A DNA stretch of 64,000 nucleotides, taken from NCBI GenBank assembly GCA_025808875.1, contig CP075528.1:1054001-1118000 (forward strand). The letters run 5' to 3'. Positions within the stretch are counted from its first letter, which is position 1. Each line of letters opens with the position of its first letter. Source of the stretch: Enhydrobacter sp. (lineage in GTDB: Bacteria > Pseudomonadota > Alphaproteobacteria > Reyranellales > Reyranellaceae). The notes beneath the pieces are model-generated. The model ran no database searches and had not been told where the DNA came from. It saw only the letters and a program-made list of their open reading frames with translations. Positions 1 to 10,210 of this stretch are shown here, in pieces. The translations under genes were made by a program, and so were the position numbers.

Positions 1-944
1 CGCACGCGCTGGTCGTGCCACGGCGACTTCGGATCCCACTGGTCGGCGAAGTAGAGCCAGAACGGCGCCTGGATGACCACCGACTTGAGCGTCAGCCCCG
101 GCGTCTTGCGCAGTTCCTCGGCCAGCTCGCCGCGGATCGAGTAGGCGATGTCGACCTCGTCGCGCTTCAGGGCGGCGAGCCGGGTGCCCTCCTCGGGTAC
201 CACGCGGAACACCAGGCGCTTCACCGTCGGCTTCTTGCGCCAGTATCCGTCGAACGCCTCCATCACCAGCTCGACGCCCGGCGTGAAGGACACGAAGCGA
301 TAGGGGCCGGCGCCCACCGGCGCCTTCTTGAACTCCTCGTCGCCCACCTTCTCGACGTACTTCTTGGGCACGATCCAGCCGGCGCCGGTCGCCGAGCTGT
401 AGAAGGTGAGGAAGTCGGGCCACGGCTCTTTCAGCACGAATCGTACCGTCTTGGCGTCCGGAGTCTCGACGGCCTTCACGCGCCCCTTGATCATCGTCGA
501 GGAGGTTCCGCGATAGCGCTCGAAGGAGAACTTGACGTCCTCGGCTGTGACCGGGTCGCCGTTGTGGAACTTGGCGCCGGCGCGCACCTTGAACTCGTAG
601 CTCAGCCCGTCCGGCGCCGCCTTCCAGCCCTCGGCCAGGCACGGCTCGGCGGCGTTGCCGGGCATCGGCTTCACCATGGCGTCGTGCATGGCGTACATGA
701 TCATGAACGGCGTGATGATGCCGGGCGTCTCGGCCGGATCGAACCATGTCGGCGCCAGCGACACGTGCACCGCCCAGGTCAGTTGCCCGTCGGGGCTCGC
801 CGCCAGGGCCGTGCCGCGCCCCAGGGCGACGATGCCGAGCGCAGACATCGCCATCGCGGCGCGCCGGGTGATGGTTGCAGTCTTCCTGTCGTCAGTTCGT
901 GCGTTGTCGCCCGAATCGCGTCGGATCGCGGTCTTGGTCCGCAT
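1..944 (-). CDS. ABC transporter substrate-binding protein, peptide/nickel type (SBP_bac_5), 3' part cut by window edge
   Basis: The reverse strand is open from an ATG at 944 through the left edge, giving about 314 residues without a stop. A GGAGG lies just before the start. The N-terminus has a long basic stretch, then TRRAAMAMSALGIVALG and an ALAA cleavage-like end, consistent with a Tat or Sec signal; an internal ATG could be the true start. The mature part carries the family's typical stretches: LAEGWKAAPDG, FHNGDPVTAEDVKFSFERYR and PVGAGPYRF. Such proteins bind peptides or other solutes in the periplasm and deliver them to an ABC permease. The permease genes would lie to the left, outside the window. 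The ligand cannot be told from the sequence. Confidence 0.9.
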   Translation of the reverse strand, partial: MRTKTAIRRDSGDNARTDDRKTATITRRAAMAMSALGIVALGRGTALAASPDGQLTWAVHVSLAPTWFDPAETPGIITPFMIMYAMHDAMVKPMPGNAAEPCLAEGWKAAPDGLSYEFKVRAGAKFHNGDPVTAEDVKFSFERYRGTSSTMIKGRVKAVETPDAKTVRFVLKEPWPDFLTFYSSATGAGWIVPKKYVEKVGDEEFKKAPVGAGPYRFVSFTPGVELVMEAFDGYWRKKPTVKRLVFRVVPEEGTRLAALKRDEVDIAYSIRGELAEELRKTPGLTLKSVVIQAPFWLYFADQWDPKSPWHDQRV

Positions 945-1297
945 TGTCGCCTCCCATTGACGTGCCTACGCAGCAGTGTGGAACTACTTGAACGCGGCGC
1001 TACAACGCGCGCGCTGCCCGACAAAGGGCAGCACGGGAAGCCAGCCAACTCCCGGCCGATTCACGGCCGATGTCATTCAGGGCAAACGATCGATCCTTCG
1101 CGCGATCATCGTTGCCTCCCTTTGGCATCCGCCCGCTTGGCGCGGGACGGTGATCCACGATGGGATCTTGCCTGCGACGTTAGGCGCAAAAGGAGTCGTG
1201 AGGCAACGAAATTCGGCCGGTGGAAATCGGCGTGCAAGACGGCGCGGGACGAAGCGGGAAAGCGGCAATGGCCCCGCTTCGTCCGCGACCGGGTTGC
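945..1297. other. Intergenic region between binding-protein gene and thiolase gene
   Basis: This stretch of about 350 bases has no convincing gene. It must hold the promoter of the leftward binding-protein gene and, near its right end, the terminator-like hairpin of the thiolase gene. No clear sigma-70 hexamers were found. Confidence 0.5.
1247..1284 (-). terminator. Strong inverted repeat downstream of thiolase gene
   Basis: GGACGAAGCGGG (1247-1258) and CCCGCTTCGTCC (1273-1284) form a perfect 12-bp stem with a 14-base loop, 13 bases past the stop of the leftward thiolase gene. There is no T-run after it, so it may be a weak terminator or an mRNA 3'-end stabiliser. Confidence 0.55.
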
Positions 1298-2488
1298 TCA
1301 GTTCACGACCTCGAACAGGCCGGCGGCGCCCATGCCGCCGCCGATGCACATGGTGACGACGACGTTCTTGGCTTTGCGGCGGCGGCCCTCGATCAGGGCG
1401 TGGCCGGTGCAGCGCGCGCCGGTCATGCCGAACGGATGGCCGATCGAGATCGAGCCGCCGTTGACGTTCAGCTTCTCGTTGGGGATGCCGAGCTTGTCGC
1501 GGCAGTAGAGCACCTGCACGGCGAACGCCTCGTTCAGCTCCCACAGGTCGATGTCGTCCATCTTGAGCCCGAAGCGCTGGAGCAGCTTCGGCACGGCATA
1601 GACCGGGCCGATGCCCATCTCGTCGGGCTCGCAGCCGGCGACGACCAAGCCCTTGTAGATGCCGAGCGGCTTCAGCCCGCGCCGGGCGGCCTCGGCGTCG
1701 CTCATGACCACCGCGGCGGAGGCGCCGTCGGAGAGCTGGCTGGCGTTGCCCGCGGTGATCCACTTGTCGGGACCACGCACCGGCTCGAGCTTGGACAGTC
1801 CTGGCAGATTGGTGTCGGGCCGGTTGCCCTCGTCCTTGGCGAGCTTGACCTTCTTGCGCGAGGTCTCGCCGGTCGCCTTGTCGGTGACGACCATCTCGGT
1901 CTCCATCGGCACGATCTCGTCGTCGAACTTGCCGGCCTGCTGGGCCGCCGCGGTGCGCAGCTGGCTCTGCAGCGAGTACTCGTCCTGGTGCTGGCGGCTG
2001 ATCTTGTAGCGCTCGGCCACGGTGTCGGCGGTCTGGATCATGCTGTGGTAGATGCCGGGCACGTGCTCCTGCACCCACGGATTGACCAGACGGTTCTTGT
2101 TGCCGCCCGGCGGCGACTGGATCAGCGACACCGATTCGAGGCCGCCGGCCAGCATCACCGGCACCTTGTCGACCAGCACGCGCTGGGCGGCCATGGCGAT
2201 GGTCTGCAGGCCCGACGAGCAGAAGCGGTTCACCGTGACGCCGGACACCGAAACGGGCGCGCCGGCGCGCATCGCCGCGACGCGGGCGAGGTTGGAGCCC
2301 TGCGTGCCCTCGGGTGCCGCGCAGCCCAGGATCACGTCCTCGACCTCGCCGAGCTCGAGCTTGGCGCGCTCGGCGGCGTGCTTGATGACGTGCGCACCCA
2401 TGTCGGCGGCGTGGGTGTCGTTGAAGGCGCCGCGGAACGCCTTTCCGATCGGTGTGCGGGCGGTCGAGACGATGACGGCGTCGGCCAT
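1298..2488 (-). CDS. Acetyl-CoA C-acyltransferase (thiolase, FadA-like)
   Basis: A 396-residue protein, the usual thiolase length. It cleaves 3-ketoacyl-CoA to acetyl-CoA and a shortened acyl-CoA. The N-terminal reactive cysteine is C90 in [10 protein letters not shown]. The later active-site blocks are [23 protein letters not shown] (His) and [10 protein letters not shown] (second Cys). The ATG at 2488 follows a GGAGGAG, which fixes the start. It lies 68 bases downstream of the multifunctional FadB-like gene on the same strand, as in typical beta-oxidation operons where the two proteins form a complex. Chain-length preference is unknown. Confidence 0.95.
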   Translation of the reverse strand: MADAVIVSTARTPIGKAFRGAFNDTHAADMGAHVIKHAAERAKLELGEVEDVILGCAAPEGTQGSNLARVAAMRAGAPVSVSGVTVNRFCSSGLQTIAMAAQRVLVDKVPVMLAGGLESVSLIQSPPGGNKNRLVNPWVQEHVPGIYHSMIQTADTVAERYKISRQHQDEYSLQSQLRTAAAQQAGKFDDEIVPMETEMVVTDKATGETSRKKVKLAKDEGNRPDTNLPGLSKLEPVRGPDKWITAGNASQLSDGASAAVVMSDAEAARRGLKPLGIYKGLVVAGCEPDEMGIGPVYAVPKLLQRFGLKMDDIDLWELNEAFAVQVLYCRDKLGIPNEKLNVNGGSISIGHPFGMTGARCTGHALIEGRRRKAKNVVVTMCIGGGMGAAGLFEVVN

Positions 2489-2511
2489 GATGAAAACTCC
2501 TCCTCGATACT

Positions 2512-2546
2512 TGTCATCCCGAGGGCGAAGCTGCGCCGGGATGACA
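2512..2546. repeat. REP-like inverted repeat between fadB-like and thiolase genes
   Basis: TGTCATCCCG (2512-2521) and CGGGATGACA (2537-2546) are perfect 10-base inverted arms around a 15-base loop. The TGTCATCCC core is typical of dispersed REP-like elements in proteobacteria. No second copy was found in this window. In the operon it could stabilise or attenuate the transcript. Confidence 0.6.
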
Positions 2547-2556
2547 CCTTCGTTGA

Positions 2557-4653
<2,097 letters not shown>

Positions 4654-4750
4654 GGCGTTCTTCCCTGGATTGGTCGGTCGTTGGTGACGGGCCGTCTTAG
4701 CAATCCCCGGGGCCGCCGCCCAGCGAGCTCGTGTTTCGCATTGCGGAGAC

Positions 4751-5065
4751 CTACCGCGGGACGAGCGGCGGCGGCGGCCGGTGCGGCGGGGGAGGTCGGG
4801 GAACGACCACCGTGTCGCGACTGCCGGTCGTCGATGGCGTTTCCGTCTTGCCCTCGCCCGTGGGCGCCGTTGGGGCGGGTGCGCTGCCCCCGCGCAGGAC
4901 CGTCACGCCTGGCGCGTTGTCGGCGGCGATCGCCCCGCCGGGCATCAGGCAGGCCGCTGCGACGAGGAGCAAAAGGATCAACTGCAGTGGAACCTCGACA
5001 GGCGAATGCTTCCGCCATGCGGTCGCCGCAGACCCTAGCACGGCCTCCCCGGGGCGGCTATCCAT
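4751..5065 (-). CDS. Small secreted proline-rich hypothetical protein
   Basis: 104 residues from the ATG at 5065. A hydrophobic stretch, LQLILLLLVAAACLMPGGAIA, with an AIAA-like cleavage site suggests export. The mature part is only about 55 residues, rich in Pro, Thr and Gly, and ends in a run of prolines (RPPPPHRPPPPLVPR). The 25 or so residues before the hydrophobic stretch are long for a signal peptide, so the real start may be internal, at a TTG or GTG. It is divergent from the Bug-type binding-protein gene. I do not recognise a family; the codon pattern and signal peptide make it more likely real than spurious. Confidence 0.5.
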   Translation of the reverse strand: MDSRPGEAVLGSAATAWRKHSPVEVPLQLILLLLVAAACLMPGGAIAADNAPGVTVLRGGSAPAPTAPTGEGKTETPSTTGSRDTVVVPRPPPPHRPPPPLVPR

Positions 5066-5100
5066 CGCGGCGCCAAAACAACCAAGAGGACAATCGGAGT

Positions 5101-6096
5101 ATGGCTACGAGTACGAAAACGACGCGCCGGCTGCTGCTGGCTGCCGCTCCCGCGCTGCTGGCCGCACCGGCGGTCGCGCGCGCGCAAGCGGGCTGGCCGA
5201 GCAAGCCGATCACCATCGTCGTGAACTTTCCGGCCGGCGGCCTGACCGACGGCATCGCGCGTGCGTTCGGCCAGCACGTCCAGCAGGCGACCGGCCAGCA
5301 GGTCATCATCGACAACAAGCCGGGCGCCTCGGGCAACATCGGCGCCGCGCTGGTGGCGCGTGCCCCGGCCGACGGCAGCGTCTTCCTGCACAGCGTGTCG
5401 AGCACGCTCATCCAGAACCGCGTCATGTTCAAGACGCTGGGCTTCGATCCGGACAAGGACTTCACGCTCGTTTCGGGCACGTCGTCGGGCGTGCTGCCCG
5501 TGGTGGTGCACAAGTCGGTGCCGCCCGAGGTCAAGGATCTGAAGTCGTTCATCGCCTATGCCAAGGGCAAGAAGATCAACTTCGGTTCGTGGGCGCTCGG
5601 CTCCTCGGCCCACATCTTCGCCCAGACCCTGAACGAGAAGTACGGCCTCGAGATCGAGGTCGTGACCTACAAGGGCGAGACGCCGATGTGGCAGGACATG
5701 GGCGCCGGCTCGTTGCAGGCCGCCATGGGAAGTCCGCAGGCAATGAATGCCCTGCTGGTGAAGGGCGAGATCCGGCCGATCGTGGCGCCCTCGCGCGTGC
5801 GCTACGTCAAGCTGCCGGACGTGGCGACCTCGGCCGAGCAGGGCTTCGACGATCCCTCGCTGACGGTGCGCGGCTGGCTGGTGCTCGCCGCCCCTGCGGC
5901 AGTGCCCAAGGAGATCGTCCGAAAGATGTCCGACCTCTGGGTCGCTGCCGCGGATTCGGCGCCGGGCCGCAAGATGATGGAGAGTTTCGGCCTGACCGAG
6001 AAGCCGCTCACTCACGAGGAGGTGACCAAGGACTACGAAGTGCTGAAGTCCATCCTCATCCCGCGCATCAAGGCGCTCGGCCTCGAGCCGGTCTGA
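5101..6096 (+). CDS. Tripartite tricarboxylate transporter substrate-binding protein (Bug family)
   Basis: 331 residues with a twin-arginine-like signal (TTRRLLLAAAPALLAAPAVARA) and the Bug/TctC hallmarks: WPSKPITIVVNFPAGG near the mature N-terminus, VIIDNKPGASGNIGA, and MGAGSLQAAMGSP. These periplasmic proteins bind small carboxylates or similar solutes. Many, like this one, are orphans with no TctA/TctB membrane genes beside them. A GGAG lies just before the ATG. The substrate cannot be inferred. Confidence 0.92.
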   Translation: MATSTKTTRRLLLAAAPALLAAPAVARAQAGWPSKPITIVVNFPAGGLTDGIARAFGQHVQQATGQQVIIDNKPGASGNIGAALVARAPADGSVFLHSVSSTLIQNRVMFKTLGFDPDKDFTLVSGTSSGVLPVVVHKSVPPEVKDLKSFIAYAKGKKINFGSWALGSSAHIFAQTLNEKYGLEIEVVTYKGETPMWQDMGAGSLQAAMGSPQAMNALLVKGEIRPIVAPSRVRYVKLPDVATSAEQGFDDPSLTVRGWLVLAAPAAVPKEIVRKMSDLWVAAADSAPGRKMMESFGLTEKPLTHEEVTKDYEVLKSILIPRIKALGLEPV

Positions 6097-6151
6097 CCGC
6101 TTCGGTTCCTCTCGGGACCGCGCTAGGCTGGCGCGTTTCCGGGAGGACTCC

Positions 6152-6559
6152 ATGGCATTCGCCGGGCTCAACTATCTCGCGATCCTGATCGCCACCATCG
6201 CCGGCTTCGCCTTCGGCGCGGCCTACTACATGACGCTCTCCAGGCAGTGGCTCGCCGCCGTCGGCAAGAAGAAGGAAGAGCTCGGCGGCTCGCCGGTTCC
6301 CTTCATCATCAGCTTCGTCGCCCTTGCCGTCATGGCCTGGGTGCTGGCCGGCACGGTCGGCCATCTCGGTCCCGGCCAGGTGACGCTGAAGAACGGCGTG
6401 ATCACCGCCTTCTTCTTGTGGCTGGGCTTCGTCGCCACGACGGTGTTCGTCAACAACGCCTATCCCGGCCGCAAGTTCGCCTTGTCCGCGATCGATAGCA
6501 TCCATTGGCTGGGCGTGCTCGTTATCCAGGGTGCCATCATCGGCGCCATGGGGGTTTGA
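6152..6559 (+). CDS. DUF1761 family membrane protein
   Basis: 135 residues with four predicted membrane segments, beginning NYLAILIATIAGFAFGAAYY and continuing FIISFVALAVMAWVLAG, GVITAFFLWLGFVATTVFV and SIHWLGVLVIQGAIIGAMG. Length and spacing match the DUF1761 family of small inner-membrane proteins, whose function is unknown. The start follows a GGGAGG. The next gene begins 7 bases after the stop, so the two are probably cotranscribed. Confidence 0.85.
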   Translation: MAFAGLNYLAILIATIAGFAFGAAYYMTLSRQWLAAVGKKKEELGGSPVPFIISFVALAVMAWVLAGTVGHLGPGQVTLKNGVITAFFLWLGFVATTVFVNNAYPGRKFALSAIDSIHWLGVLVIQGAIIGAMGV

Positions 6560-6566
6560 AGCGGAC

Positions 6567-7127
6567 ATGATCAAGGGTGCGCGCATCGAGGGTTACGCGG
6601 TGATCTCGCGTGAGGGCATGATCGCGACCGACGACGGCGCCTTTCCCGACGAGATCAAGATTCCGGCGGACCATGCCTTCTATCAGCAGGCGGTCGACCG
6701 CGCGGCGGCGGTGTGCAACGGTCGGCATTCGGCCGAGGGCGGCCCGAAGGAGAAGGAGCGGCGGCGCATCGTGCTGACGCGCCGCATCCACGGCGTGGCT
6801 CCCGACCCGCGCAATCCCAGGGCGGTCCTCTGGAATCCCGCGACGGCGTCGTTCGAGGAGGCGTGGAGCCGGCTCGGCATCGAACAGGGCACCCTGGCGG
6901 TCGTCGGCGGCACCGACGTCTTCGCGCTGTTCCTCAACATCGGCTACGATGCCTTCTATCTCTCGCGAACCGAGGCCAGCGTGCCGAGGGGCCGTCCGGT
7001 CTTCCCCGGCGTCGATCCGGACCACGACGCCGGCGAGGTGTTGGCGAAGCACAGGCTGGTGCTGCGCGGCACCCGGATGCTCGACGAGGCGACCAACACG
7101 AGAGTGGAAGAATGGGGGCCGGCATGA
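6567..7127 (+). CDS. Dihydrofolate reductase / RibD C-terminal-like reductase
   Basis: 186 residues with a DHFR/RibD-C fold pattern: GYAVISREGMIATDDG at the N-terminus, a middle NADPH-site stretch, and VVGGTDVFALFLNIGYDAFYLSR, the GG-x-D/E-x-F motif of this superfamily. The active-site pattern is not that of a canonical FolA, so a role as a pyrimidine reductase-like or uncharacterised NADPH reductase is more likely than folate metabolism. The stop overlaps the next start in ATGA, implying coupled translation. Confidence 0.75.
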   Translation: MIKGARIEGYAVISREGMIATDDGAFPDEIKIPADHAFYQQAVDRAAAVCNGRHSAEGGPKEKERRRIVLTRRIHGVAPDPRNPRAVLWNPATASFEEAWSRLGIEQGTLAVVGGTDVFALFLNIGYDAFYLSRTEASVPRGRPVFPGVDPDHDAGEVLAKHRLVLRGTRMLDEATNTRVEEWGPA

Positions 7128-7462
7128 GCGATGGCGGCACGAAGCGTCCGGCCATCGCCCGCATCTGGCGCGGACGGGTGCGCCGCGAGCGCGCCGACGA
7201 GTACGAGAAGTACAACTACGAGGTCGGCATCCGGCCGCTGATCGAGAAGGCGCTGGGCGTGCAGACCTTCCGCGAGGACCGCGAGCACGAGAGCGAGTTC
7301 TGGACTATCTCCTATTGGGAGAGCGTCGAGGCAATGGCGCGCTTCACCGGCCGCGATCCCACCGCCATCCACCATCTCGACCGCGATCCCGAGTTCCTGA
7401 TCGAGCTGCCCAAGTCGGTGCAGATCCTGCGGCTGCTCGAGAGCCACGGCGACAAGGGCTGA
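7124..7462 (+). CDS. Small antibiotic biosynthesis monooxygenase-like (ABM) protein
   Basis: 112 residues. The pattern IARIWRGRVRRERADEYEKY, then FWTISYWESVEAMARFTGRDP, resembles the dimeric alpha+beta barrel ABM fold, where the second block is the typical strand with a WxS-x3-F element. Members include monooxygenases and stress proteins of unknown substrate. The ATG overlaps the previous stop (ATGA). The gene ends three bases before the stop of the convergent hydrolase gene. Confidence 0.65.
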   Translation: MSDGGTKRPAIARIWRGRVRRERADEYEKYNYEVGIRPLIEKALGVQTFREDREHESEFWTISYWESVEAMARFTGRDPTAIHHLDRDPEFLIELPKSVQILRLLESHGDKG

Positions 7463-7464
7463 GG

Positions 7465-8202
7465 TCAGAACTCGACCACCAGGCCGTCGTATGCGGCTTC
7501 GAGCGCGATCTCGTTCTGCCGTTCCAGAAGTTCGGCGCTCATGTGGGTGACGACGGTGCGCCGGGGCGCGATCTCGGCGAGGTGCCTGGTGAGCGTCGTG
7601 TAGTCGATGTGATATTTCATCGCCTTGTCGAAGAAATAGGCCTCGCAGATGAAGAGGTCGGCCTCGCGGCCGGCCGGGATCAGCTCCTCGACCCACTCGG
7701 TGTCGCCGGAATAGGCCAGCACCTTGCCCTCGGTCTCGATGCGCAGGGCATAGGACGGCGCGCCGCTGTAGTGCCTCATCAGGTAGGGCGTCACGGCGAG
7801 GCCGTTCAGCTCGACGCGCTCGTGCAGCGCGAGTTCGCGTATGTCGAGGGCGAATCTGCGCTCGACCTTGGTGGAGCCGGCGAACATCGCCTCCATCACG
7901 ATCTCCAGCCGCTCGCGGAAGCCGGGCGGGCCGGCCAAGGTGAGCGGCGCGGCGCGACGGCTGACGAGCTGGGCATCGAGCAGGAAGAAGGGCAGGCCGG
8001 CGAAATGGTCGCCATGCAGGTGGGTGACCAGCACCGTCGAGACCGCGTTGGGATCGACGCCCCACTTGCGGATCGCCACCATCGAGGAGGCGCCGCAGTC
8101 GATCAGCACGTTGCCGCACTCGGCGCGCTCGAGATGGAAGCAGGTGTTGAAGCGGCCGCCGCTGCCGAAGGCGTCGCCCGAGCCGAGGAACTGCAGACGC
8201 AT
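7465..8202 (-). CDS. Metallo-beta-lactamase fold hydrolase, RNase Z-like
   Basis: 245 residues. FLGSGDAFGSGGRFNTC near the N-terminus, VTHLHGDHFAGLP (HxHxDH metal motif), AYSGDTEW and a late VVTHMSAE (metal-binding His) follow the RNase Z/arylsulfatase branch of the superfamily. It probably binds two zinc ions in the cytoplasm. The short length and lack of an exosite argue against a canonical tRNA 3' processing enzyme. The start lies 3 bases after the stop of the dioxygenase gene, so the two form an operon. Confidence 0.85.
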   Translation of the reverse strand: MRLQFLGSGDAFGSGGRFNTCFHLERAECGNVLIDCGASSMVAIRKWGVDPNAVSTVLVTHLHGDHFAGLPFFLLDAQLVSRRAAPLTLAGPPGFRERLEIVMEAMFAGSTKVERRFALDIRELALHERVELNGLAVTPYLMRHYSGAPSYALRIETEGKVLAYSGDTEWVEELIPAGREADLFICEAYFFDKAMKYHIDYTTLTRHLAEIAPRRTVVTHMSAELLERQNEIALEAAYDGLVVEF

Positions 8203-8204
8203 CG

Positions 8205-9107
8205 TCAACCAAGCGGCGGCGGCGCCTGCTCCAGTGACGACACCTCGTTGGTCAGCGTCGTGCGGTGCAGGTCGCGCACCTGCGTATGGTCGTAGCGCCG
8301 GGCGCGATGCATGGTGACGCGATTGTCCCACATCACGATGTCGTGCTGCCGCCAGACATGGGCATAGACGAACCGGCGCTGGGTGGCGTGCTCGTTGAGG
8401 TCGCGCAGGAAGGCGCGCGCCTCGGGCACTGGCCAGCCCTCGATCTCCCCGGCGTGGCTGGCGAGATAGAGCGACAAGCGTCCGGTGCGCGGATGGCGCC
8501 GCACCAGGCGCTGGCGCACCGGCGCCCACTTGATCCGCTCCTCTTCGGTGAAGTCGGTGAAGCCGAGAATGCCGCGCGAGAAGATCTGGCTGTGCCGGCA
8601 GATCAGGTCGTGCACCTCGCGCCTGGTCGCCTCGTCGAGCGCGTCGTAGGCGGCGCGCATGTCGGCGAACTCGGTGTTGCCGCCTTCGCCCGGAATGACC
8701 CGCGCCGACAGGATCGAATACTTGGCCGGCACCGCCTTGAACGAACTGTCGGAATGCCAAAGCTGGTTGCCGAGGCCGAACAGGCGGCGGCGGTCGTCGC
8801 GCGCCACCACCTTGTTGTCCTTGTCGAGGTTGGAGATGTCGTTGACGTCCATGCTGAGCCGGCGCTCGTGGGCGGCGGCGATGTCGCCGGTCGCTGTCTC
8901 GAGCGGGCCGAGGGCGCGGCTGAAGGCGACCTGCTGGTCGTCGTCGATCCTCTGGTCGCGGAACACCAGCACGCCGAATTCGTCCATGCCGCGATGGATG
9001 GCCTCGGCGTCGTCGGGCGAGGGCGGCTTGCGCCAGTCGGCGCCGGACACCTCGCCGGCGAAGAACGGCCGATGGGCCGGGTCGATGGGCTTGATGACGA
9101 TCGGCAT
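8205..9107 (-). CDS. TauD/TfdA family 2-oxoglutarate-dependent dioxygenase
   Basis: 300 residues from the ATG at 9107 (MPIVIKPIDP); the frame is open further upstream, but the family normally begins here. Iron ligands are visible in NQLWHSDSSFK (HxD) and VTMHRARRYD (distal His), and an Arg for 2-oxoglutarate follows in the C-terminal part. It couples 2-oxoglutarate decarboxylation to hydroxylation of a small substrate such as a sulfonate, phenoxyacid or other carboxylate; the substrate is not predictable. It is transcribed away from the arsR-type gene and forms an operon with the RNase Z-like hydrolase. Confidence 0.9.
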   Translation of the reverse strand: MPIVIKPIDPAHRPFFAGEVSGADWRKPPSPDDAEAIHRGMDEFGVLVFRDQRIDDDQQVAFSRALGPLETATGDIAAAHERRLSMDVNDISNLDKDNKVVARDDRRRLFGLGNQLWHSDSSFKAVPAKYSILSARVIPGEGGNTEFADMRAAYDALDEATRREVHDLICRHSQIFSRGILGFTDFTEEERIKWAPVRQRLVRRHPRTGRLSLYLASHAGEIEGWPVPEARAFLRDLNEHATQRRFVYAHVWRQHDIVMWDNRVTMHRARRYDHTQVRDLHRTTLTNEVSSLEQAPPPLG

Positions 9108-9147
9108 GACCCAGCCTAGCGCGGCCGGGAGGAGGGAAAAAGTACCC

Positions 9148-9175
9148 TTGACAGGGCCGGGGTGAGGCATAACAC
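9148..9175 (+). promoter_or_regulatory. Probable sigma-70 promoter of arsR-CDF operon
   Basis: A consensus TTGACA at 9148-9153 is followed after 16 bases by TAACAC at 9170-9175, a weak -10. Transcription would begin around 9181-9185, leaving a leader of only about ten bases before the ATG at 9192. Confidence 0.5.
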
Positions 9176-9191
9176 TTGAACAGTTATTCAA
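9176..9191. promoter_or_regulatory. Probable ArsR/SmtB operator
   Basis: TTGAACAGTTATTCAA is an imperfect palindrome with TTGAA/TTCAA arms, extendable outward to an ACA...TGT pair. This is the form of SmtB/CzrA/CadC operators. It covers the predicted transcription start and touches the arsR start codon, so binding of the apo-repressor would block the promoter. Confidence 0.65.
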
Positions 9192-9500
9192 ATGTCAAAA
9201 GTTCCGAAACCTCACCTGTCCGACGACCACGCGGTCGCCCTGGCCGACCTGTTCCGCCTGCTGGGCGATCCCAGTCGGCTGCGCATCGTCGTCGCCTGCC
9301 TGCGCCGGCCCCTGGCGGTGTCCGATATCGCAGACCGGCTCGGCCTTTCGGTGTCGCTGGTCAGCCACCATCTGCGCCTGCTGAAGGGCGCGCGCCTGGT
9401 GCGGGCCGAGCGGCGGGGCAAGCAGGTGTTCTACGGCGCCGACGACCAGCACGTCCGGCGCATGATCGAGGACATGGTCACCCATGTCGGAGAGAAGTGA
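9192..9500 (+). CDS. ArsR/SmtB family metal-sensing repressor
   Basis: 102 residues with a winged helix-turn-helix: FRLLGDPSRLRIV, then VSDIADRLGLSVSLVSHHLRLLKGA (in two pieces) and RRGKQVFYGA in the wing. The last helix carries D-x-H-x10-H-x2-E in DQHVRRMIEDMVTHVGE, exactly the alpha-5 metal site of SmtB/CzrA-type Zn/Co/Ni sensors. No CxC alpha-3 site is present. It presumably represses itself and the downstream cation transporter until metal binds. There is no Shine-Dalgarno before the ATG because the operator occupies that place, so the mRNA may be leaderless or short-leadered. Confidence 0.93.
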   Translation: MSKVPKPHLSDDHAVALADLFRLLGDPSRLRIVVACLRRPLAVSDIADRLGLSVSLVSHHLRLLKGARLVRAERRGKQVFYGADDQHVRRMIEDMVTHVGEK

Positions 9501-9546
9501 GTCGGAGAGAAATGAGTCGGGGAGAAATGAGTCGGGGAGAAACGAG
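9487..9546 (+). repeat. Four in-frame 15-bp repeats at arsR/transporter junction
   Basis: Four consecutive copies of a 15-base unit (consensus tcggRgagaaRYgag) fill 9487-9546. The first copy contains the arsR stop, and the last ends just before the ATG at 9547. Read in the transporter frame from the ATG at 9484, the units encode SERSE, SERNE, SGRNE, SGRNE. Each unit also holds a GGAG or GGGGAG, so the array may act as repeated ribosome-binding sites or as an N-terminal extension. Confidence 0.8.
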
Positions 9547-10182
9547 ATGAGCGCCGGCTGTCACAACCACGATCACGGCGAGGCGGCTTCGACCTCGCCC
9601 GCCTACCGGCGGATCCTGTGGATCGCGCTGGTGGTGAACCTCGCGATGTTCGCCGTCGAGATCGGCGCCGGCATCGCCGCCCAGTCGGTGTCGCTGCTGG
9701 CCGATTCGCTCGACTTCCTCGGCGACGGCGCCAACTACGGCATCAGCCTGCTGGTCGTCGGCATGGCGCTGAAATGGCGGGCGCGCGCCTCGCTGCTCAA
9801 GGCCGCGACCATGGGAGCGTTCGGCATCTGGATCGCCGGCACCACGATCCATCACGCCCTCGTCGGCACCGTCCCGCAGGCGCACGTCATGGGCCTGATC
9901 GGCGCGCTCGCCTTCGCCGCCAATCTCGGCGTTGCGCTGCTGCTCTATCGCTGGCGCGAGGGCGACAGCAACATGCGGTCGGTCTGGCTGTGCACGCGCA
10001 ACGACGCGATCGGCAACCTGGCCGTGCTGGCCGCCGCCGCCGGCGTGTTCGGCTCCGGTTCCGGCTGGCCGGACTACCTCGTTGCCGGCATCATGTCGGG
10101 CCTCGCGCTGTGGAGCGCGGGCCAGGTGATCCGTCAGGCCAACGGCGAGCTGCGCCATGTCGCGGCGGCATCCCGGCCATAG
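9547..10182 (+). CDS. Cation diffusion facilitator (CDF) family transporter
   Basis: 211 residues from ATG 9547, preceded by GGGGAG; an in-frame ATG at 9484 would add 21 repeat-encoded residues. The N-terminus has a His-rich GCHNHDHGE. Membrane segments include ILWIALVVNLAMFAVEIGAG with SLLADSLDFLGDGANYGISL carrying paired Asp residues of the transport site. The chain is shorter than typical CDF proteins and ends soon after the last membrane segment, lacking the usual cytoplasmic domain. It likely exports Zn, Co or Ni. Cotranscription with the alpha-5-site sensor upstream supports metal resistance. Confidence 0.88.
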   Translation: MSAGCHNHDHGEAASTSPAYRRILWIALVVNLAMFAVEIGAGIAAQSVSLLADSLDFLGDGANYGISLLVVGMALKWRARASLLKAATMGAFGIWIAGTTIHHALVGTVPQAHVMGLIGALAFAANLGVALLLYRWREGDSNMRSVWLCTRNDAIGNLAVLAAAAGVFGSGSGWPDYLVAGIMSGLALWSAGQVIRQANGELRHVAAASRP

Positions 10183-10210
10183 AGGGGCGACGGCGGGAGA
10201 AGGCAGCGAC

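Noticed and set aside
2512-2546. Intrinsic terminator between fadB-like and thiolase genes
   Set aside because: The stem has no T-run on either strand and the TGTCATCCC core fits a REP-like repeat better; the two genes should be cotranscribed.
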